Notes: generated by a model from the sequence alone, not told the origin. Shown: positions 17,492 to 26,652, numbered from the stretch's first letter. The stretch: 58,025 nt of DNA from an uncultured Collinsella sp. (GCA_902493855.1 CABUQV010000013.1:1-58025), one strand, 5' to 3'. A program made the numbers and translations.

Positions 17492-18373
17492 TTAAAGGAT
17501 CTCGATCTCAAAGCCGCGGGTAACGGTCTCCCCCGGCTTGGCAACCAGGCAGCCACGCTTGTGCTCCAGAATATCGTCCTCGTCGGAGCAGGTGGACAGG
17601 CCACCCCACGGTTCAACAGCCACAAAGTCGCCCTCGGGCTTGCTCCACACAATCAGGTACGGCATATCGGGGAACGTCAGGCGCACGCCCTTGTCCTCAG
17701 TTTTCTTGGTCAGCGTAACCACGCGGCTCTCAAGCACGTCAAAGATGGTCTCCGCGAAGTCGAAGAGTTCGTGGGTAAGCGGCAAGTCGTGGCCGACCAT
17801 CGGGTTCTTGCTGCGATGCTCAACATCAATCAGGCCCGTCGAGGGAACGGCAGTACAGAGCTCGGTGGCCTCACGCTGCTCAAAACGGAGCTCATAGTCG
17901 TCATAGGACTCACCCTCGTCGAGCGGGCACTTAAAGCCGGGGTGACCGCCCACAAAGAATGGCATGTCCTCGGTGCCCTCATTGGTCACCTCGTAGGACA
18001 CGTTCACCTTTTCCGAATCGATCGTGTAACGAGCAACGATCTTAAACGGATACGGGTACTGCTCGAGCAACTCGGCATGGTCGGCAGAGCTTAGGCTCAG
18101 CGCAACCATGTTGTCGCTCTGTTCCTCGAGCTTCCACTCCTGCTTGCGCGCAAAACCGTGGCGGGCGAGCTTTACCTCGCGGCCGCCCATGGTCATTGCG
18201 TGACCGTCACGAAGGCCGCCGCAGATCGGGAAGCAAATGGGTGCCTGGCCCGACCAGACCGCCGGGTCGCCCTGCCACAGGTACTCGCGACCGTTGGCTT
18301 TAATCGAAGTGAACGATCCGCCAGCCGTGCTCAGTGCCACACGAATAGAACCGTTATCAAGAACAAACTCCAT
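17492..18373 (-). CDS. lacX: aldose 1-epimerase family protein (LacX-like)
   Basis: 293 residues of the galactose-mutarotase-like beta-sandwich fold, LacX branch. Visible are GSFTSIKANGREYLWQGDPAVWSGQAPICFPICGGLRDG, RHGFARKQEW and PFFVGGHPGFKCPLDEGE. Proteins of this branch accompany lac PTS operons; the physiological substrate is not established. Start ATG 18373 with AAGGAGAAG ahead. The 48758 copy has the same length. Confidence 0.8.
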   Translation of the reverse strand: MEFVLDNGSIRVALSTAGGSFTSIKANGREYLWQGDPAVWSGQAPICFPICGGLRDGHAMTMGGREVKLARHGFARKQEWKLEEQSDNMVALSLSSADHAELLEQYPYPFKIVARYTIDSEKVNVSYEVTNEGTEDMPFFVGGHPGFKCPLDEGESYDDYELRFEQREATELCTAVPSTGLIDVEHRSKNPMVGHDLPLTHELFDFAETIFDVLESRVVTLTKKTEDKGVRLTFPDMPYLIVWSKPEGDFVAVEPWGGLSTCSDEDDILEHKRGCLVAKPGETVTRGFEIEIL

Positions 18374-18442
18374 GGGAATCTTCTCCTTCACATATCATCT
18401 TGCACGATCCATTGCGAACGCCGTGCCTTTAGCACAAAGGTA

Positions 18443-18736
18443 ATGAGGCGGCGCCGCACGCAAAAGAACAATGCACGCCAAGCCCGCCAAGCCAATTGGG
18501 CTGATAGAAAACTGGCCCGCGCCCCATTACAGAAACGCGAGCCGTCAATTGAAAAGCTGCAGAATGCCGAGTACCGCCAAGAGCGAAGCACACAAGCTCA
18601 GCAAGCAAACGTGTTATCGGAGCAACTTGCCGTACCAGAACGCTTCGCAACAACAGCGGTAACCCCACAGGCACCCTCAACGTCAGCGAGCGTCGCGCAG
18701 CGTCGACCCGTTACGCGGTTTGGTAAAACCGCGTAA
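18443..18736 (+). CDS. doubtful small ORF whose end lies in a repeat
   Basis: 97 codons, very basic and Gln/Ala-rich, antisense to the surrounding operon and without a good ribosome site. The last residues (RPVTRFGKTA) are encoded by the extragenic hairpin at 18710. It may be a gene remnant or chance. The gap 18374-18741 otherwise contains only this and the repeat. Confidence 0.2.
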   Translation: MRRRRTQKNNARQARQANWADRKLARAPLQKREPSIEKLQNAEYRQERSTQAQQANVLSEQLAVPERFATTAVTPQAPSTSASVAQRRPVTRFGKTA

Positions 18737-18737
18737 C
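18695..18737 (+). repeat. partial copy of the composite repeat (end hairpin)
   Basis: GCAGCGTCGACCC is followed by the same 12-bp-stem hairpin as at 16474-16501 (here 18710-18737). It lies just beyond the lacB stop, so it may double as a minus-strand terminator, although no T run is seen. Confidence 0.65.
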
Positions 18738-18741
18738 CTCC

Positions 18742-19266
18742 TTAGTCGTGGTATTCGCCGCGGTCCCACTTCTCGAGGAACTCGTCAAAGAAGTGCGGGT
18801 CAGCCTGAGCCTCGGCGTCGGCCTTATTGCAGGCATCGATCTTGGCAATCAGGGCGTCGTGCTCGGGAGTCTTCTCGTAAGGCTCCTCCAGGAAGGCAAG
18901 CATGATATCGGCCATCAGGAACTCGCCGGTGATCTTGCCACCAAAGCCCACGATGTTGGCGTTGAGCTCGCGACGGGCATACAGGGCAGAGGTCATGTCG
19001 CGGACCAGGGCGCAGCGAGCGCCGGGGACCTTGTTGACGGCGTTGGTGATGCCGATGCCGGTGCCGCACAGGGCCACGCCAAAGTCGGCCTTGCCGCTGG
19101 CAACAGCCTCGCCCACGGCCTTACCGTAGATGGGATAGTGCGTACGGGTGTGGCTGTAGGTGCCGCAGTCGAGCACCTTGTAGCCAGCCTGCTCCAGGCG
19201 GTCGGCCAGATAGATCTTCTCGTCCGTAACGATATGGTCGCAACCGATTGCGATGGTCTTCTTCAT
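18742..19266 (-). CDS. lacB: galactose-6-phosphate isomerase subunit LacB
   Basis: 174 residues, RpiB/LacAB family. Forms a hetero-oligomer with LacA converting galactose 6-phosphate to tagatose 6-phosphate. Motifs: IAIGCDHIVTDEK, DFGVALCGTGIGITNAVNKVPGARCALVRD (active-site Cys and phosphate loop) and ANIVGFGGKITGEFLMADIM. Length equals known LacB (~171). AAAGGACG precedes the ATG. Lies 63 bases after lacA. Confidence 0.95.
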   Translation of the reverse strand: MKKTIAIGCDHIVTDEKIYLADRLEQAGYKVLDCGTYSHTRTHYPIYGKAVGEAVASGKADFGVALCGTGIGITNAVNKVPGARCALVRDMTSALYARRELNANIVGFGGKITGEFLMADIMLAFLEEPYEKTPEHDALIAKIDACNKADAEAQADPHFFDEFLEKWDRGEYHD

Positions 19267-19329
19267 CAGAACGTCCTTTCGTCTGAATTCACAAGTTGAG
19301 GTAGAAGTTCGAGTTCTCGGTGGCTCTCG

Positions 19330-19758
19330 TTAGGCCATCTTGTTGAGCATGTCGACACGGATCTGGTGACGGCCGCCAGCGTACTGGGCGCGCAGGAACT
19401 CGCGGGCGATCTTCTTGGCGACCTCGGTGCCCACAACGCCCGGGCCCATGGTGACCATACGCGAGCCGTTGTGCTCGCGGGTCATGTAGGCGGAACGCTC
19501 GTCGGAAATGTTGGCGACGACCATGCCCTTGATCTTGACGGCGGCCATATAGGAGCCGACGCCGTACTTATCGAATGCGAAACCCTGGGAATCCTTGTGC
19601 TCCAGCAGGTCCTTGGCAACGGCGGTCGCGGAATCGACAAAGTCCGCGGCAGGGGTCTCGGAATAGTCGACGACCTCGTGACCGTCGGCGATGAGCATCT
19701 CCTTGATGGACTCCTTCATCGACATACCGTCGGCATCGGAAGCGATTACAACCCTCAT
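19330..19758 (-). CDS. lacA: galactose-6-phosphate isomerase subunit LacA
   Basis: 142 residues, the partner of LacB. MRVVIASDADGMSMKESIKE resembles the LacA/RpiB start; the usual catalytic Cys region of LacB is replaced by FAFDKYGVGSYMAAVKIKGM, as in other LacA proteins, and ARE-FLRAQYAGGRHQIRVDMLNKM is the typical LacA tail. Strong AAGGAGGAT ribosome site. First gene of the tagatose operon, with its regulatory region at 19849-19940. Confidence 0.95.
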   Translation of the reverse strand: MRVVIASDADGMSMKESIKEMLIADGHEVVDYSETPAADFVDSATAVAKDLLEHKDSQGFAFDKYGVGSYMAAVKIKGMVVANISDERSAYMTREHNGSRMVTMGPGVVGTEVAKKIAREFLRAQYAGGRHQIRVDMLNKMA

Positions 19759-19848
19759 GACATCCTCCTTGAGAGATACGCTGGCGCGTAGTTTCTGTTT
19801 GGAAGTGTTGAATCGCGTTCAGGTCCGGGCATCTGAATGTGCGGTTCT

Positions 19849-19940
19849 TCACTGTTCATGTTTATTTGAACACATTCAAACATTTACTGCAATAACTATT
19901 TGTTTATCTTTGTTCTTTTTTGAACAAATACCGTTCGCGG
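19849..19940. promoter_or_regulatory. lacAB control region
   Basis: Contains ATTCAAACATTT, a palindrome TTTGTTC-N6-GAACAAA (19909-19928) and ACCGTTCGCGG (19930-19940). The first two belong to the GAACA family found near lacF and DeoR genes. The third is the 11-bp motif shared by the sugar operons. Confidence 0.5.
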
Positions 19941-20000
19941 ATGATTGGTGACCGTTTGGACTCAGGAAAGGCCCGGCTTACCGCGTATTCAACAAACAAA

Positions 20001-20032
20001 AAGGCGGCCGAGAACGCATCTCGGCCGCCCTT
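20001..20032 (-). terminator. terminator of the membrane-protein gene
   Basis: AAGGCGGCCGAGA pairs with TCTCGGCCGCCCTT. The minus strand continues into TTTTTGTTTGTTG. Confidence 0.85.
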
Positions 20033-20066
20033 CGGCGGTATGCCCTGGTATATACAGCTGTTTTAG

Positions 20067-21080
20067 CTACTCGGACTGCCCGCCCTTTTTGGCGTGCTTG
20101 GACGGAGCGCTCAGAAAGCGGCCCGTCAAATAGTTCGCCGGGCCGGAAATATCAATCCCCAGCAGCACATGCCCCAGCCACAGAAACGCCGCGAGCACCA
20201 GCAATGGAATCACGCACGAGGTCACGATCATCACGATGACGCCTTCGATGAGATCGGTCACCTGCTGCACAATTTCATCGGTCATCCGCTTGGCGCCACT
20301 GGTCACCGATGTGACGAGACCCGAGGCACCGTCGGCAAGCTGCTCAAGCACATTCTTGGACTCTGTGGACTCGGTCTTTTTCTTGCTTGCTTTGGAGCTG
20401 TCGCCATCTGCCACACCCGCAGCGTCGGCCGCCTTTTGCTCGGCTTGCTCGATGCTCACTCGATACGTTTCGTCGACCTTTTGCGACACCCATACGCTTG
20501 CAGGCACCAAGGCCATTCCGATCACGGCAACTACCAGCACGCGCGTCGCCACGCGGCGCAGGACGGCACTCGTGCTCCAGCGCCCGTGAATGCCGAGCGA
20601 CACCGCAAAGAGCGCTAACGCAAACGGGATTAAGATGCCCAGGCCAACCGACCACAAAATCGTGAGCAGATATTTCTCGAGATAGAGCACGGCAAGCACG
20701 ATGCCCAAGTTACCCGAAAGCTGTGCGAGCTGCTCGGCGACCGGCGTGCCCGTATCACCCGGCAGCGCGGTAATGCCCGCAGACAGCGCCACGCACGAGG
20801 TCGTGAGCGCCAAAACGTTGCCCTTCTTTTGATCGATAACCTCGATGGTGGAGTCCCAAGTCTTGGTATCGGCGAAATGCGGACGAGCTACAAAGCCCGA
20901 CAGCAGCGCCAGCACCACGAGCGCAACGATAAAGCCAATCTGCAGCTTTTTGTTTGCGCACACGACATCGGACAGGCTGGGCTGCAGCTCGGTCACCGTT
21001 GTGTGCTCGGTTATCTGGACAGGACGCCCATGAGCCATCTCGTGCGCATCTCTTTTTTGTATTGACCCGTTATCCGGCAT
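20067..21080 (-). CDS. uncharacterised multi-spanning membrane protein
   Basis: 337 residues, no family recognised. Predicted membrane segments at about 48-66, 88-106, 126-163 (two), 180-198 and 280-308. An Ala/Ser/Lys-rich hydrophilic section (205-245, ADGDSSKASKKKTESTES) precedes an amphipathic region resembling a coiled coil. The tail is basic (SAPSKHAKKGG). GAGGAGG lies seven bases before the ATG, so the start is firm. It stands between lacA and lacF but with its own terminator; nothing ties it functionally to lactose. Confidence 0.75.
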   Translation of the reverse strand: MPDNGSIQKRDAHEMAHGRPVQITEHTTVTELQPSLSDVVCANKKLQIGFIVALVVLALLSGFVARPHFADTKTWDSTIEVIDQKKGNVLALTTSCVALSAGITALPGDTGTPVAEQLAQLSGNLGIVLAVLYLEKYLLTILWSVGLGILIPFALALFAVSLGIHGRWSTSAVLRRVATRVLVVAVIGMALVPASVWVSQKVDETYRVSIEQAEQKAADAAGVADGDSSKASKKKTESTESKNVLEQLADGASGLVTSVTSGAKRMTDEIVQQVTDLIEGVIVMIVTSCVIPLLVLAAFLWLGHVLLGIDISGPANYLTGRFLSAPSKHAKKGGQSE

Positions 21081-21174
21081 TTGGATACCTCCTCAGTCCG
21101 GCGTTTAATGCGAAAGGAAGTATACCCACCGAGCGAAAAACCGAACGGCAAGACGAACGGAGCGCACCAAGACT

Positions 21175-21291
21175 GTCCCCAATGTCTAGCCGTTCAAGAA
21201 CGTCCCCAATGACTATCTCCGGATGAGTTGCGGTGGAATAGGGATTGTTTTGCGCCCGCCGGCCTCTATTCAGTCCCTATTTCACCGCAAC
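21175..21291. repeat. extragenic repeat pair: GGGGACGTTC-type block and 21-bp-arm palindrome
   Basis: CTGTCCCC and AAGAACGTCCCCAATGACTA (21175-21215) belong to the family seen at 210-235 and 45106-45289. Next to it, arms at 21227-21247 and 21271-21291 (GTTGCGGTG-AATAGGGA-TG) form an inverted repeat with two mismatches and a 23-base centre. Confidence 0.6.
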
Positions 21292-21306
21292 TTGGAGGAG
21301 GACAGA

Positions 21307-21340
21307 AAAAGCCCTGTCGCGGGTTTGCGGCAGGGCTTTT
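21307..21340 (-). terminator. lacF terminator
   Basis: AAAAGCCCTG-C pairs with G-CAGGGCTTTT. The minus strand continues into a T-rich tract (TTTTTCTGTCC). Confidence 0.8.
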
Positions 21341-21367
21341 GGAAGGGGGTCGAATTGCAAGAACTCG

Positions 21368-21706
21368 TTAGGCGAGCTTGGCCTCGAGCTCGGCGATGCG
21401 CTTGTAGGCATCGATGGTAAAGCGAGTCTGCTTCTCCAGGATCATAGTGGTCATGAGAGTATCCTGAGCATGGGCCATGATGAAGGTCATCTCCATCTCG
21501 CCGCCGCCGGCCTCCTGCGAAAGCAGCTTGGTCTGCGTGTCGTGGGCGCCGATAAGTGCATCGCTGGCATCCTTGTGCAGCTGTTCGGCCTTCTCAAAAT
21601 CACCCTCGCGAGCAGCATCGAGTGCTGCAAGCAGATCGGTCTGGGCGTCACCTGCGTATGCGACGATCTCGAATCCAACCATCGAGATTTCTTCTTTGGT
21701 TGCCAT
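21368..21706 (-). CDS. lacF: lactose/cellobiose-type PTS EIIA component
   Basis: 112 residues, all-helical EIIA of the lactose-chitobiose family. Receives phosphate from HPr on His79 (IMAHAQDTLMT; Asp82 is the trimer metal ligand) and passes it to the EIIB domains of LacE proteins. It is the only EIIA of this class in the window although four LacE (IICB) proteins are present, so it probably serves all. Single-gene transcript with terminator at 21307 and regulatory motifs at 21791-21890. Confidence 0.93.
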   Translation of the reverse strand: MATKEEISMVGFEIVAYAGDAQTDLLAALDAAREGDFEKAEQLHKDASDALIGAHDTQTKLLSQEAGGGEMEMTFIMAHAQDTLMTTMILEKQTRFTIDAYKRIAELEAKLA

Positions 21707-21790
21707 ATTGCGTTCCTTTCACATAAGAACCAATGGAGAGCATCGCGTCCGGGCATACGCGCTGCGTTCTGTATGGCAGAAACAATAACA

Positions 21791-21890
21791 TTCAAACAAA
21801 AAAGAACAGCGCAAAACGCAATTTCGAGCTATGAACGGTCAATTTTCGCCCGCGAACGGTTTTTAAACCAATCTGAACAATATCGAACAT
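21791..21890. promoter_or_regulatory. lacF control region
   Basis: TTCAAACAAAAAAGAACA (21791-21808), the 11-bp motif in minus orientation (CCGCGAACGGT, 21850-21860) and CTGAACAATATCGAACA (21873-21889). The same two motif classes recur in front of lacAB, lacG2 and lacE3. Confidence 0.5.
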
Positions 21891-21920
21891 AGTTATCAGC
21901 AACCCAAACAGGACCGCACC

Positions 21921-22925
21921 CTAACGCAAATCGCGCACCGTATCGCCCTCGACGAGCACACCGGGGATCAGCATGTGCTCCACGCCAGACGCACCCCCCT
22001 CGGCGCCGGCAATCTTGTCGACCGCCCACATGCCGACGCGCTTGTTGTCAAAGCGCACCGTGGTCAGGCGACGGTCGGGCACGATATCGCCCAGGCTGTC
22101 GTCAACGCCCACCACGCTCACGTCCTGGGGCACGCGCCTTCCGCACGACTCGAGCCCGCGAATGCAGCCGTAGGCCATGGCATCATTGGAAGCATAAATG
22201 GCCGTACAGGTCGGATCGTCCGCCAGAGCCTGACCGGCAGCATATCCGCTCTGTGCCGTCCAATCGCCACGGACGAGTCGCGGCGGCTCAATACCATGTG
22301 CGCGCAATGTCTCACGCCAGCCTTCCTCGCGCTGCATGCCCGAAAGCGAGCGCTCGGGGCATGAGATAAAGTGCACGGTCTTGTGCCCCTGCTCCAGCAA
22401 GTACTCGACCACCTGGCGCGAGCAATCGAACTGGTCGTTATCGACCGTTGAACAGAGCGGGTGCTCCAGCATCGTAACGAGCACCGTCTGCATGCCGGGC
22501 AGCGGCTCAAAGGTGCCAAAGTCCGCCGGCATGCGATTCATGATCACAACCATGCCATCCACCGGCAGTGCGCTCATGCGCGACGATGCGCTCTCGAGGG
22601 TATACGGATGCCCGTCTACTTTAGTGAGGGTGATGGCATAGCCATGTTTGTCGGCCGCAGCGGCAAAGCCCTCCATACGGTCGAGGTTGCCGGTGCCGGT
22701 AATGTTGAACATGGCGACGCCGACGGTCTTAAACTTGCCGCGGCGCAGCGATCGACCGGCAAAATTGGGGCGATACCCCAGCTCGCGCATGGCGGCACGC
22801 ACGCGCTCCTTGGTCTCGGGGCGCACGCTGGGCGAATCGTGCACCGTACGCGAGACTGTCTGCTCCGAGACGCCCGCGAGACGCGCCACGTCCTTAACGG
22901 AAACCGATTTTTTAATAGCGGCCAT
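21921..22925 (-). CDS. LacI-family repressor of lactose module 1
   Basis: 334 residues; head SVKDVARLAGVSEQTVSRTVHDSPSVRPETKERVRAAMRELGYRPNFAGRSLRRG and sensor region with TAIYASNDAMAYGCIRGLESCG and VPQDVSVVGVDDSLGD. Divergent from lacE1-lacG1; three ATGTTAACGTTGCCAT-like sites lie between, so it very likely controls that pair. The ribosome site is weak. Same subfamily as the repressors at 10445, 26825 and 31995. Confidence 0.85.
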   Translation of the reverse strand: MAAIKKSVSVKDVARLAGVSEQTVSRTVHDSPSVRPETKERVRAAMRELGYRPNFAGRSLRRGKFKTVGVAMFNITGTGNLDRMEGFAAAADKHGYAITLTKVDGHPYTLESASSRMSALPVDGMVVIMNRMPADFGTFEPLPGMQTVLVTMLEHPLCSTVDNDQFDCSRQVVEYLLEQGHKTVHFISCPERSLSGMQREEGWRETLRAHGIEPPRLVRGDWTAQSGYAAGQALADDPTCTAIYASNDAMAYGCIRGLESCGRRVPQDVSVVGVDDSLGDIVPDRRLTTVRFDNKRVGMWAVDKIAGAEGGASGVEHMLIPGVLVEGDTVRDLR

Positions 22926-22939
22926 AGGTCGATCTTTCT

Positions 22940-23219
22940 ATGTCAACGATGCCATCGCGGACATCCCAACAGACAAAATGAACGCCTCCAAGTATATCCA
23001 ACGCCTCCCCCACCATACGCTTACCACCCAAAACCTACCGTTCACCGACATTTTTGCTTCCCCGAAAGGCTTTTGTCGCCCAAATGTTAACGTTGCCATT
23101 GTGCAAACACAGAGCCACCGGGCGGCTCGAACGTTTACGCGTAAGGAATCGATGGTTCGCAGGCACAGGAACCACCGGTTCGCGTCTTTTTTTGTGTCGC
23201 AAAATGGCAACGTCAACAT
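22940..23219. promoter_or_regulatory. three LacI operators before lacE1
   Basis: ATGTCAACGATGCCAT (22940-22955), ATGTTAACGTTGCCAT (23084-23099) and, inverted, ATGGCAACGTCAACAT (23204-23219). ACCGTTCACCG at 23037-23047 is the shared 11-bp sugar motif. The 356-base gap has no gene. Confidence 0.7.
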
Positions 23220-23281
23220 TTTGGCAACCGAACGCCGAAAGCTACCTTCGTTGCTAACCCACCGACTCTTAGGAGCATTGC

Positions 23282-25057
23282 ATGGAGCAACTCATCGCCA
23301 TCATCGAAAAAGGTCAGCCCTTTTTCAACGCAATCGCCCGCAACAAGTACCTCAAGGCGATCCGCGACGGTTTTATCTCCGTCATCCCCATCATCATCTT
23401 CTCGTCCATCTTCTGCCTGGTAGCCTCGGTCCCCAACATCTGGGGTTTCTACTGGCCCGATGACATCAACAACGCCCTGTGGAAGTGCTACAACTACTCC
23501 ATGGGCATCCTGGCCATCGCCTGCGCCGCCACCACTGCCAAGCACTTCGCCGACGCCCAGAACCGCGATCTGCCCAAGAACAACCAGATCAACTTTATCT
23601 CGTGCATGTGCGCAGCCATCATCGGCTTCTTGCTCCTTTCGAGCGACACGATCGCCACGGACGCCGCCAGCGGCTTCGGCACCACCTATCTTGGTTCCAA
23701 AGGCCTGCTGACCGCCTTCATCGCTGCATTTGTGACCGGCATCATCTACAAGTTCTTCATTAAGCGCAACATCACCGTCAAGATGCCCGAGCAGGTTCCG
23801 CCCAACATCTCGCAGACCTTTAAGGACATCATCCCCTTCTCCGTCTGCATCGCCGTCTTTTGGGTCTTTGATATCGTCTTCCGCGCTGCCTTTGGTTTCT
23901 GCTTTGCCCAGGGCGTCATCCAGGTGTTCCAGCCCCTGTTCACCGCTGCCGACGGCTACATCGGCCTCGCTGTGATCTACGGCGCCATGAGCCTGTTCTG
24001 GTTCGTCGGCGTCCACGGCCCCTCGATCGTCGAACCCGCCATCGCCGCCGCCCTTGTTGCCAACATGACCGACAACCTGGCTGCGTTCCAGGCCGGCCGG
24101 CACGCTTCCGCTGTCCTGACCCAGGGTGCCCAATACTTCGTCGTCTGCATGGGCGGCACCGGCGCCACGCTCGTCCTGGTCTTTATGTTCTGTTTCCTGG
24201 CCAAGTCTCAGGAGATGCGCGCCGTCGGTAAGGCCGCCATCGTCCCCGTGTGCTTTGCCGTCAACGAGCCGCTGCTGTTCGCCGCACCCATCGTGCTCAA
24301 CCCCGTCTTCTTTGTCCCGTTTGTCTTTGCCCCGATCGCCAACATCTGGATCCTCAAGATCTTTATCGACTTCTTGGGCATGAACGGCTTTATGTACACC
24401 CTGCCTTGGACTGTCCCCGGCCCCATCGGCACCATCATGGGCTTGGGCTTCCAGCCGCTCGCCTTTGTGATGCTCGCCATCATCCTGGTCGTCGACTTTG
24501 CCCTGTACTACCCGTTCTTCCGTGCCTATGACGCCCAGAAGTGCGCCGAGGAGGCCGAGATCTCCCAGGAGGAGCTCGCCGCCAAGAACGCCGAGAAGGC
24601 CGCCAAGCTCAACGATGCCTTCCAGGGCAAGGCTGACGCCAAGAGCGTTGCCGCCGGCGCTGCTGCCGAGGCCGTGAAGGCCGACTCCCCCGCCACTTCC
24701 GCAGCACCCGCTGCCGAGGCAACGGCCGCCAGCGATCTCAACGGCAAGCGTGTGCTCGTGCTCTGCCAGGGTGGCGGTACCTCGGGTCTGCTGGCCAACG
24801 CGCTGGCCAAGGCTGCCAAGGAGCGCGGCATCAATCTTGAGACCGCTGCCGAGGCCTATGGCAACCACGTCGACATGCTCCCCGACTTTGACCTGGTCGT
24901 CCTGGCTCCGCAGGCAGCCAGCTACCTGGCCGACCTGCAGAAGGACTGCGAGCGCGTGGGCAACAAGTGCGTCGCCTGCCGTGGCAAGCAGTACATCGAA
25001 CTCTCCCAGAACGGCGACAAGTCTCTCGCCTTCGTAAGCGAGCAACTCTCGAAGTAA
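23282..25057 (+). CDS. lacE: lactose-type PTS EIICB (module 1)
   Basis: 591 residues. IIC membrane domain (about 1-420) with the family text FFNAIARNKYLKAIRDGF, GVHGPSIVEP, VPVCFAVNEPLLFAAPIVLNP and GMNGF; an Ala/Glu-rich linker (440-485) with poly-alanine character; IIB domain with phospho-Cys495 (VLVLCQGGGTSGLL) and LVVLAPQ. It imports and phosphorylates a beta-galactoside or beta-glucoside using phosphate from LacF. Differs from the other three copies at the phosphocysteine loop and in IIC, so substrate may differ. AGGAG start site. lacG1 follows after a 66-base gap with a hairpin. Confidence 0.92.
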   Translation: MEQLIAIIEKGQPFFNAIARNKYLKAIRDGFISVIPIIIFSSIFCLVASVPNIWGFYWPDDINNALWKCYNYSMGILAIACAATTAKHFADAQNRDLPKNNQINFISCMCAAIIGFLLLSSDTIATDAASGFGTTYLGSKGLLTAFIAAFVTGIIYKFFIKRNITVKMPEQVPPNISQTFKDIIPFSVCIAVFWVFDIVFRAAFGFCFAQGVIQVFQPLFTAADGYIGLAVIYGAMSLFWFVGVHGPSIVEPAIAAALVANMTDNLAAFQAGRHASAVLTQGAQYFVVCMGGTGATLVLVFMFCFLAKSQEMRAVGKAAIVPVCFAVNEPLLFAAPIVLNPVFFVPFVFAPIANIWILKIFIDFLGMNGFMYTLPWTVPGPIGTIMGLGFQPLAFVMLAIILVVDFALYYPFFRAYDAQKCAEEAEISQEELAAKNAEKAAKLNDAFQGKADAKSVAAGAAAEAVKADSPATSAAPAAEATAASDLNGKRVLVLCQGGGTSGLLANALAKAAKERGINLETAAEAYGNHVDMLPDFDLVVLAPQAASYLADLQKDCERVGNKCVACRGKQYIELSQNGDKSLAFVSEQLSK

Positions 25058-25066
25058 GTAACGTTC

Positions 25067-25104
25067 AGGGCCAGCCGACCATCCAAGACCGGCTGGCCCT
25101 TCGA
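25067..25104 (+). terminator. hairpin between lacE1 and lacG1
   Basis: AGGGCCAGCC pairs with GGCTGGCCCT, followed by TCGATTT. Inside an operon it may give partial termination or protect the lacE part of the mRNA. Confidence 0.6.
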
Positions 25105-25123
25105 TTTAGACGATTGGATCATC

Positions 25124-26563
25124 ATGTCCGTTAATCCTGCTAGCGTCACCAACCCGCCTGCGCAGTTTCCCGAGGACTTTGTCTTTGGCGGTGCCACTGC
25201 TGCCTACCAGGTAGAGGGCGAGACCCGCACTCACGGTAAGGGCAAGGTTGCCTGGGACGACTTCCTGGAGGCCCAGGGGCGCTTTTCCCCCGATCCCGCT
25301 TCGGACTTCTACAACCAGTACCCCGTCGACCTGGAGCTGTGCGAGGAGTTTGGCATCAACGGCATTCGCCTCTCCATTGCCTGGAGCCGCATCTTCCCCA
25401 ACGGCACCGGCGAGATAAACCCCGAGGGCGTCCAGTTCTACCACGACCTCTTCGCCGAGTGCCACAAGCACCACGTTGAGCCGTTTGTCACGCTGCATCA
25501 CTTTGACACGCCGCTTCCCCTCTTTGATAAGGGCGACTTCCTCAACCGCGAGACCATCGACGCCTTTGTGGACTTTGCCACCTTCTGCTTTAAGGAGTAC
25601 GCCGACCAGGTAACCTACTGGTTCACCTTTAACGAGATCTGGGCCGACGCCTCCAACACCTACATTGAGGGTACCTTCCCCGGTGGCGTCAAAGCTCATC
25701 TGGCCGAGGCCTTCCAGTGCGAGCACAACATGATGCTCGCCCACGCCAAGGCCGTGCTGGCCTTCCACAACGGCGGCTTTAAGGGCAAGATCGGCGTCAT
25801 CCAGTCGCTGGAGTTCAAGTACCCGCTCAACGAGAACGACCCCGCCGACATCAAGGCCGCCAACAACGAGCACGTGCTGCAAAACCAGTTTTTGCTCGAC
25901 GCCACCTTCCGCGGCGACTACGCGCCCGACACCCTCGAGTGCGCCAACCGCCTGGCTGCCGTCTCGGGCGGCACCATCGAGATCCTGGACGAGGACCTCG
26001 AGATTATGCGCGAGGCAGCGCTCTACAACGACTACCTGGGTGTCAACAACTACCAGTGCCGTTTTTTGAAGGCTTACGATGGCGAGAACGACCTGCACCA
26101 CAACGGTACGGGCGAGAAGGGCACCGGTCGCTGGCGCGTCAAGGGCATTGGCGAGCATGTGAACAAGCCCGGCATCCCCACCACCGACTGGGACTGGATC
26201 ATCTATCCCGAGGGTCTGTTCGATCTGCTCGTCTACATTAAGCAGCGCTACCCCAACTACAAGCAGATCTTCATCACCGAGAACGGCATGGGCTACAAGG
26301 ACCCCTACAAGGACGGTTTTGTGGACGATCAGCCGCGCATCGACTACATCGAGCAGCACCTGCGCTGGTTGCTCAAGGCCATGGAGGTGGGCGTCAACGT
26401 AGGTGGCTACTTCCTGTGGAGCTTGCAGGATCAGTTCTCCTGGACCAATGGCTACAACAAGCGTTACGGCTTCTTTTACGTTGACTTTGAAACCCAGAAG
26501 CGCACGCCCAAGGCAAGCGCCTACTGGTACAAGCACGTGGCGCAGACCCGTCGTCTGGACTAA
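25124..26563 (+). CDS. lacG: 6-phospho-beta-galactosidase/glucosidase, GH1 (module 1)
   Basis: 479 residues, GH1 retaining glycosidase hydrolysing the 6-phosphorylated disaccharide made by LacE. Acid/base Glu171 (YWFTFNEI), nucleophile Glu386 (FITENGMG). The phosphate-binding motif SWTNGYNKRYG (Ser, Lys, Tyr) marks the 6-phospho group. Lactose versus cellobiose preference cannot be decided by eye; the neighbouring lacABC genes favour phospho-galactosides. Most similar in the window to lacG3. Confidence 0.92.
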   Translation: MSVNPASVTNPPAQFPEDFVFGGATAAYQVEGETRTHGKGKVAWDDFLEAQGRFSPDPASDFYNQYPVDLELCEEFGINGIRLSIAWSRIFPNGTGEINPEGVQFYHDLFAECHKHHVEPFVTLHHFDTPLPLFDKGDFLNRETIDAFVDFATFCFKEYADQVTYWFTFNEIWADASNTYIEGTFPGGVKAHLAEAFQCEHNMMLAHAKAVLAFHNGGFKGKIGVIQSLEFKYPLNENDPADIKAANNEHVLQNQFLLDATFRGDYAPDTLECANRLAAVSGGTIEILDEDLEIMREAALYNDYLGVNNYQCRFLKAYDGENDLHHNGTGEKGTGRWRVKGIGEHVNKPGIPTTDWDWIIYPEGLFDLLVYIKQRYPNYKQIFITENGMGYKDPYKDGFVDDQPRIDYIEQHLRWLLKAMEVGVNVGGYFLWSLQDQFSWTNGYNKRYGFFYVDFETQKRTPKASAYWYKHVAQTRRLD

Positions 26564-26609
26564 AGACTAGCGGGGTTGCCTGCCCACATAACCTGTCCCC
26601 ATTTCTCAG

Positions 26610-26652
26610 CCGGGGGCGGCACGTCACACGGCGCGCCGCCCCCGGTCTTTTT
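26610..26652 (+). terminator. module 1 terminator
   Basis: CCGGGGGCGGC pairs with GCCGCCCCCGG, followed by TCTTTTTGT. It precedes palindrome array A. Confidence 0.85.

Noticed and set aside
23213..25045. 610-codon minus-strand frame over lacE1
   Set aside because: Antisense shadow of a clear EIICB gene with low-complexity Gly/Asp composition.
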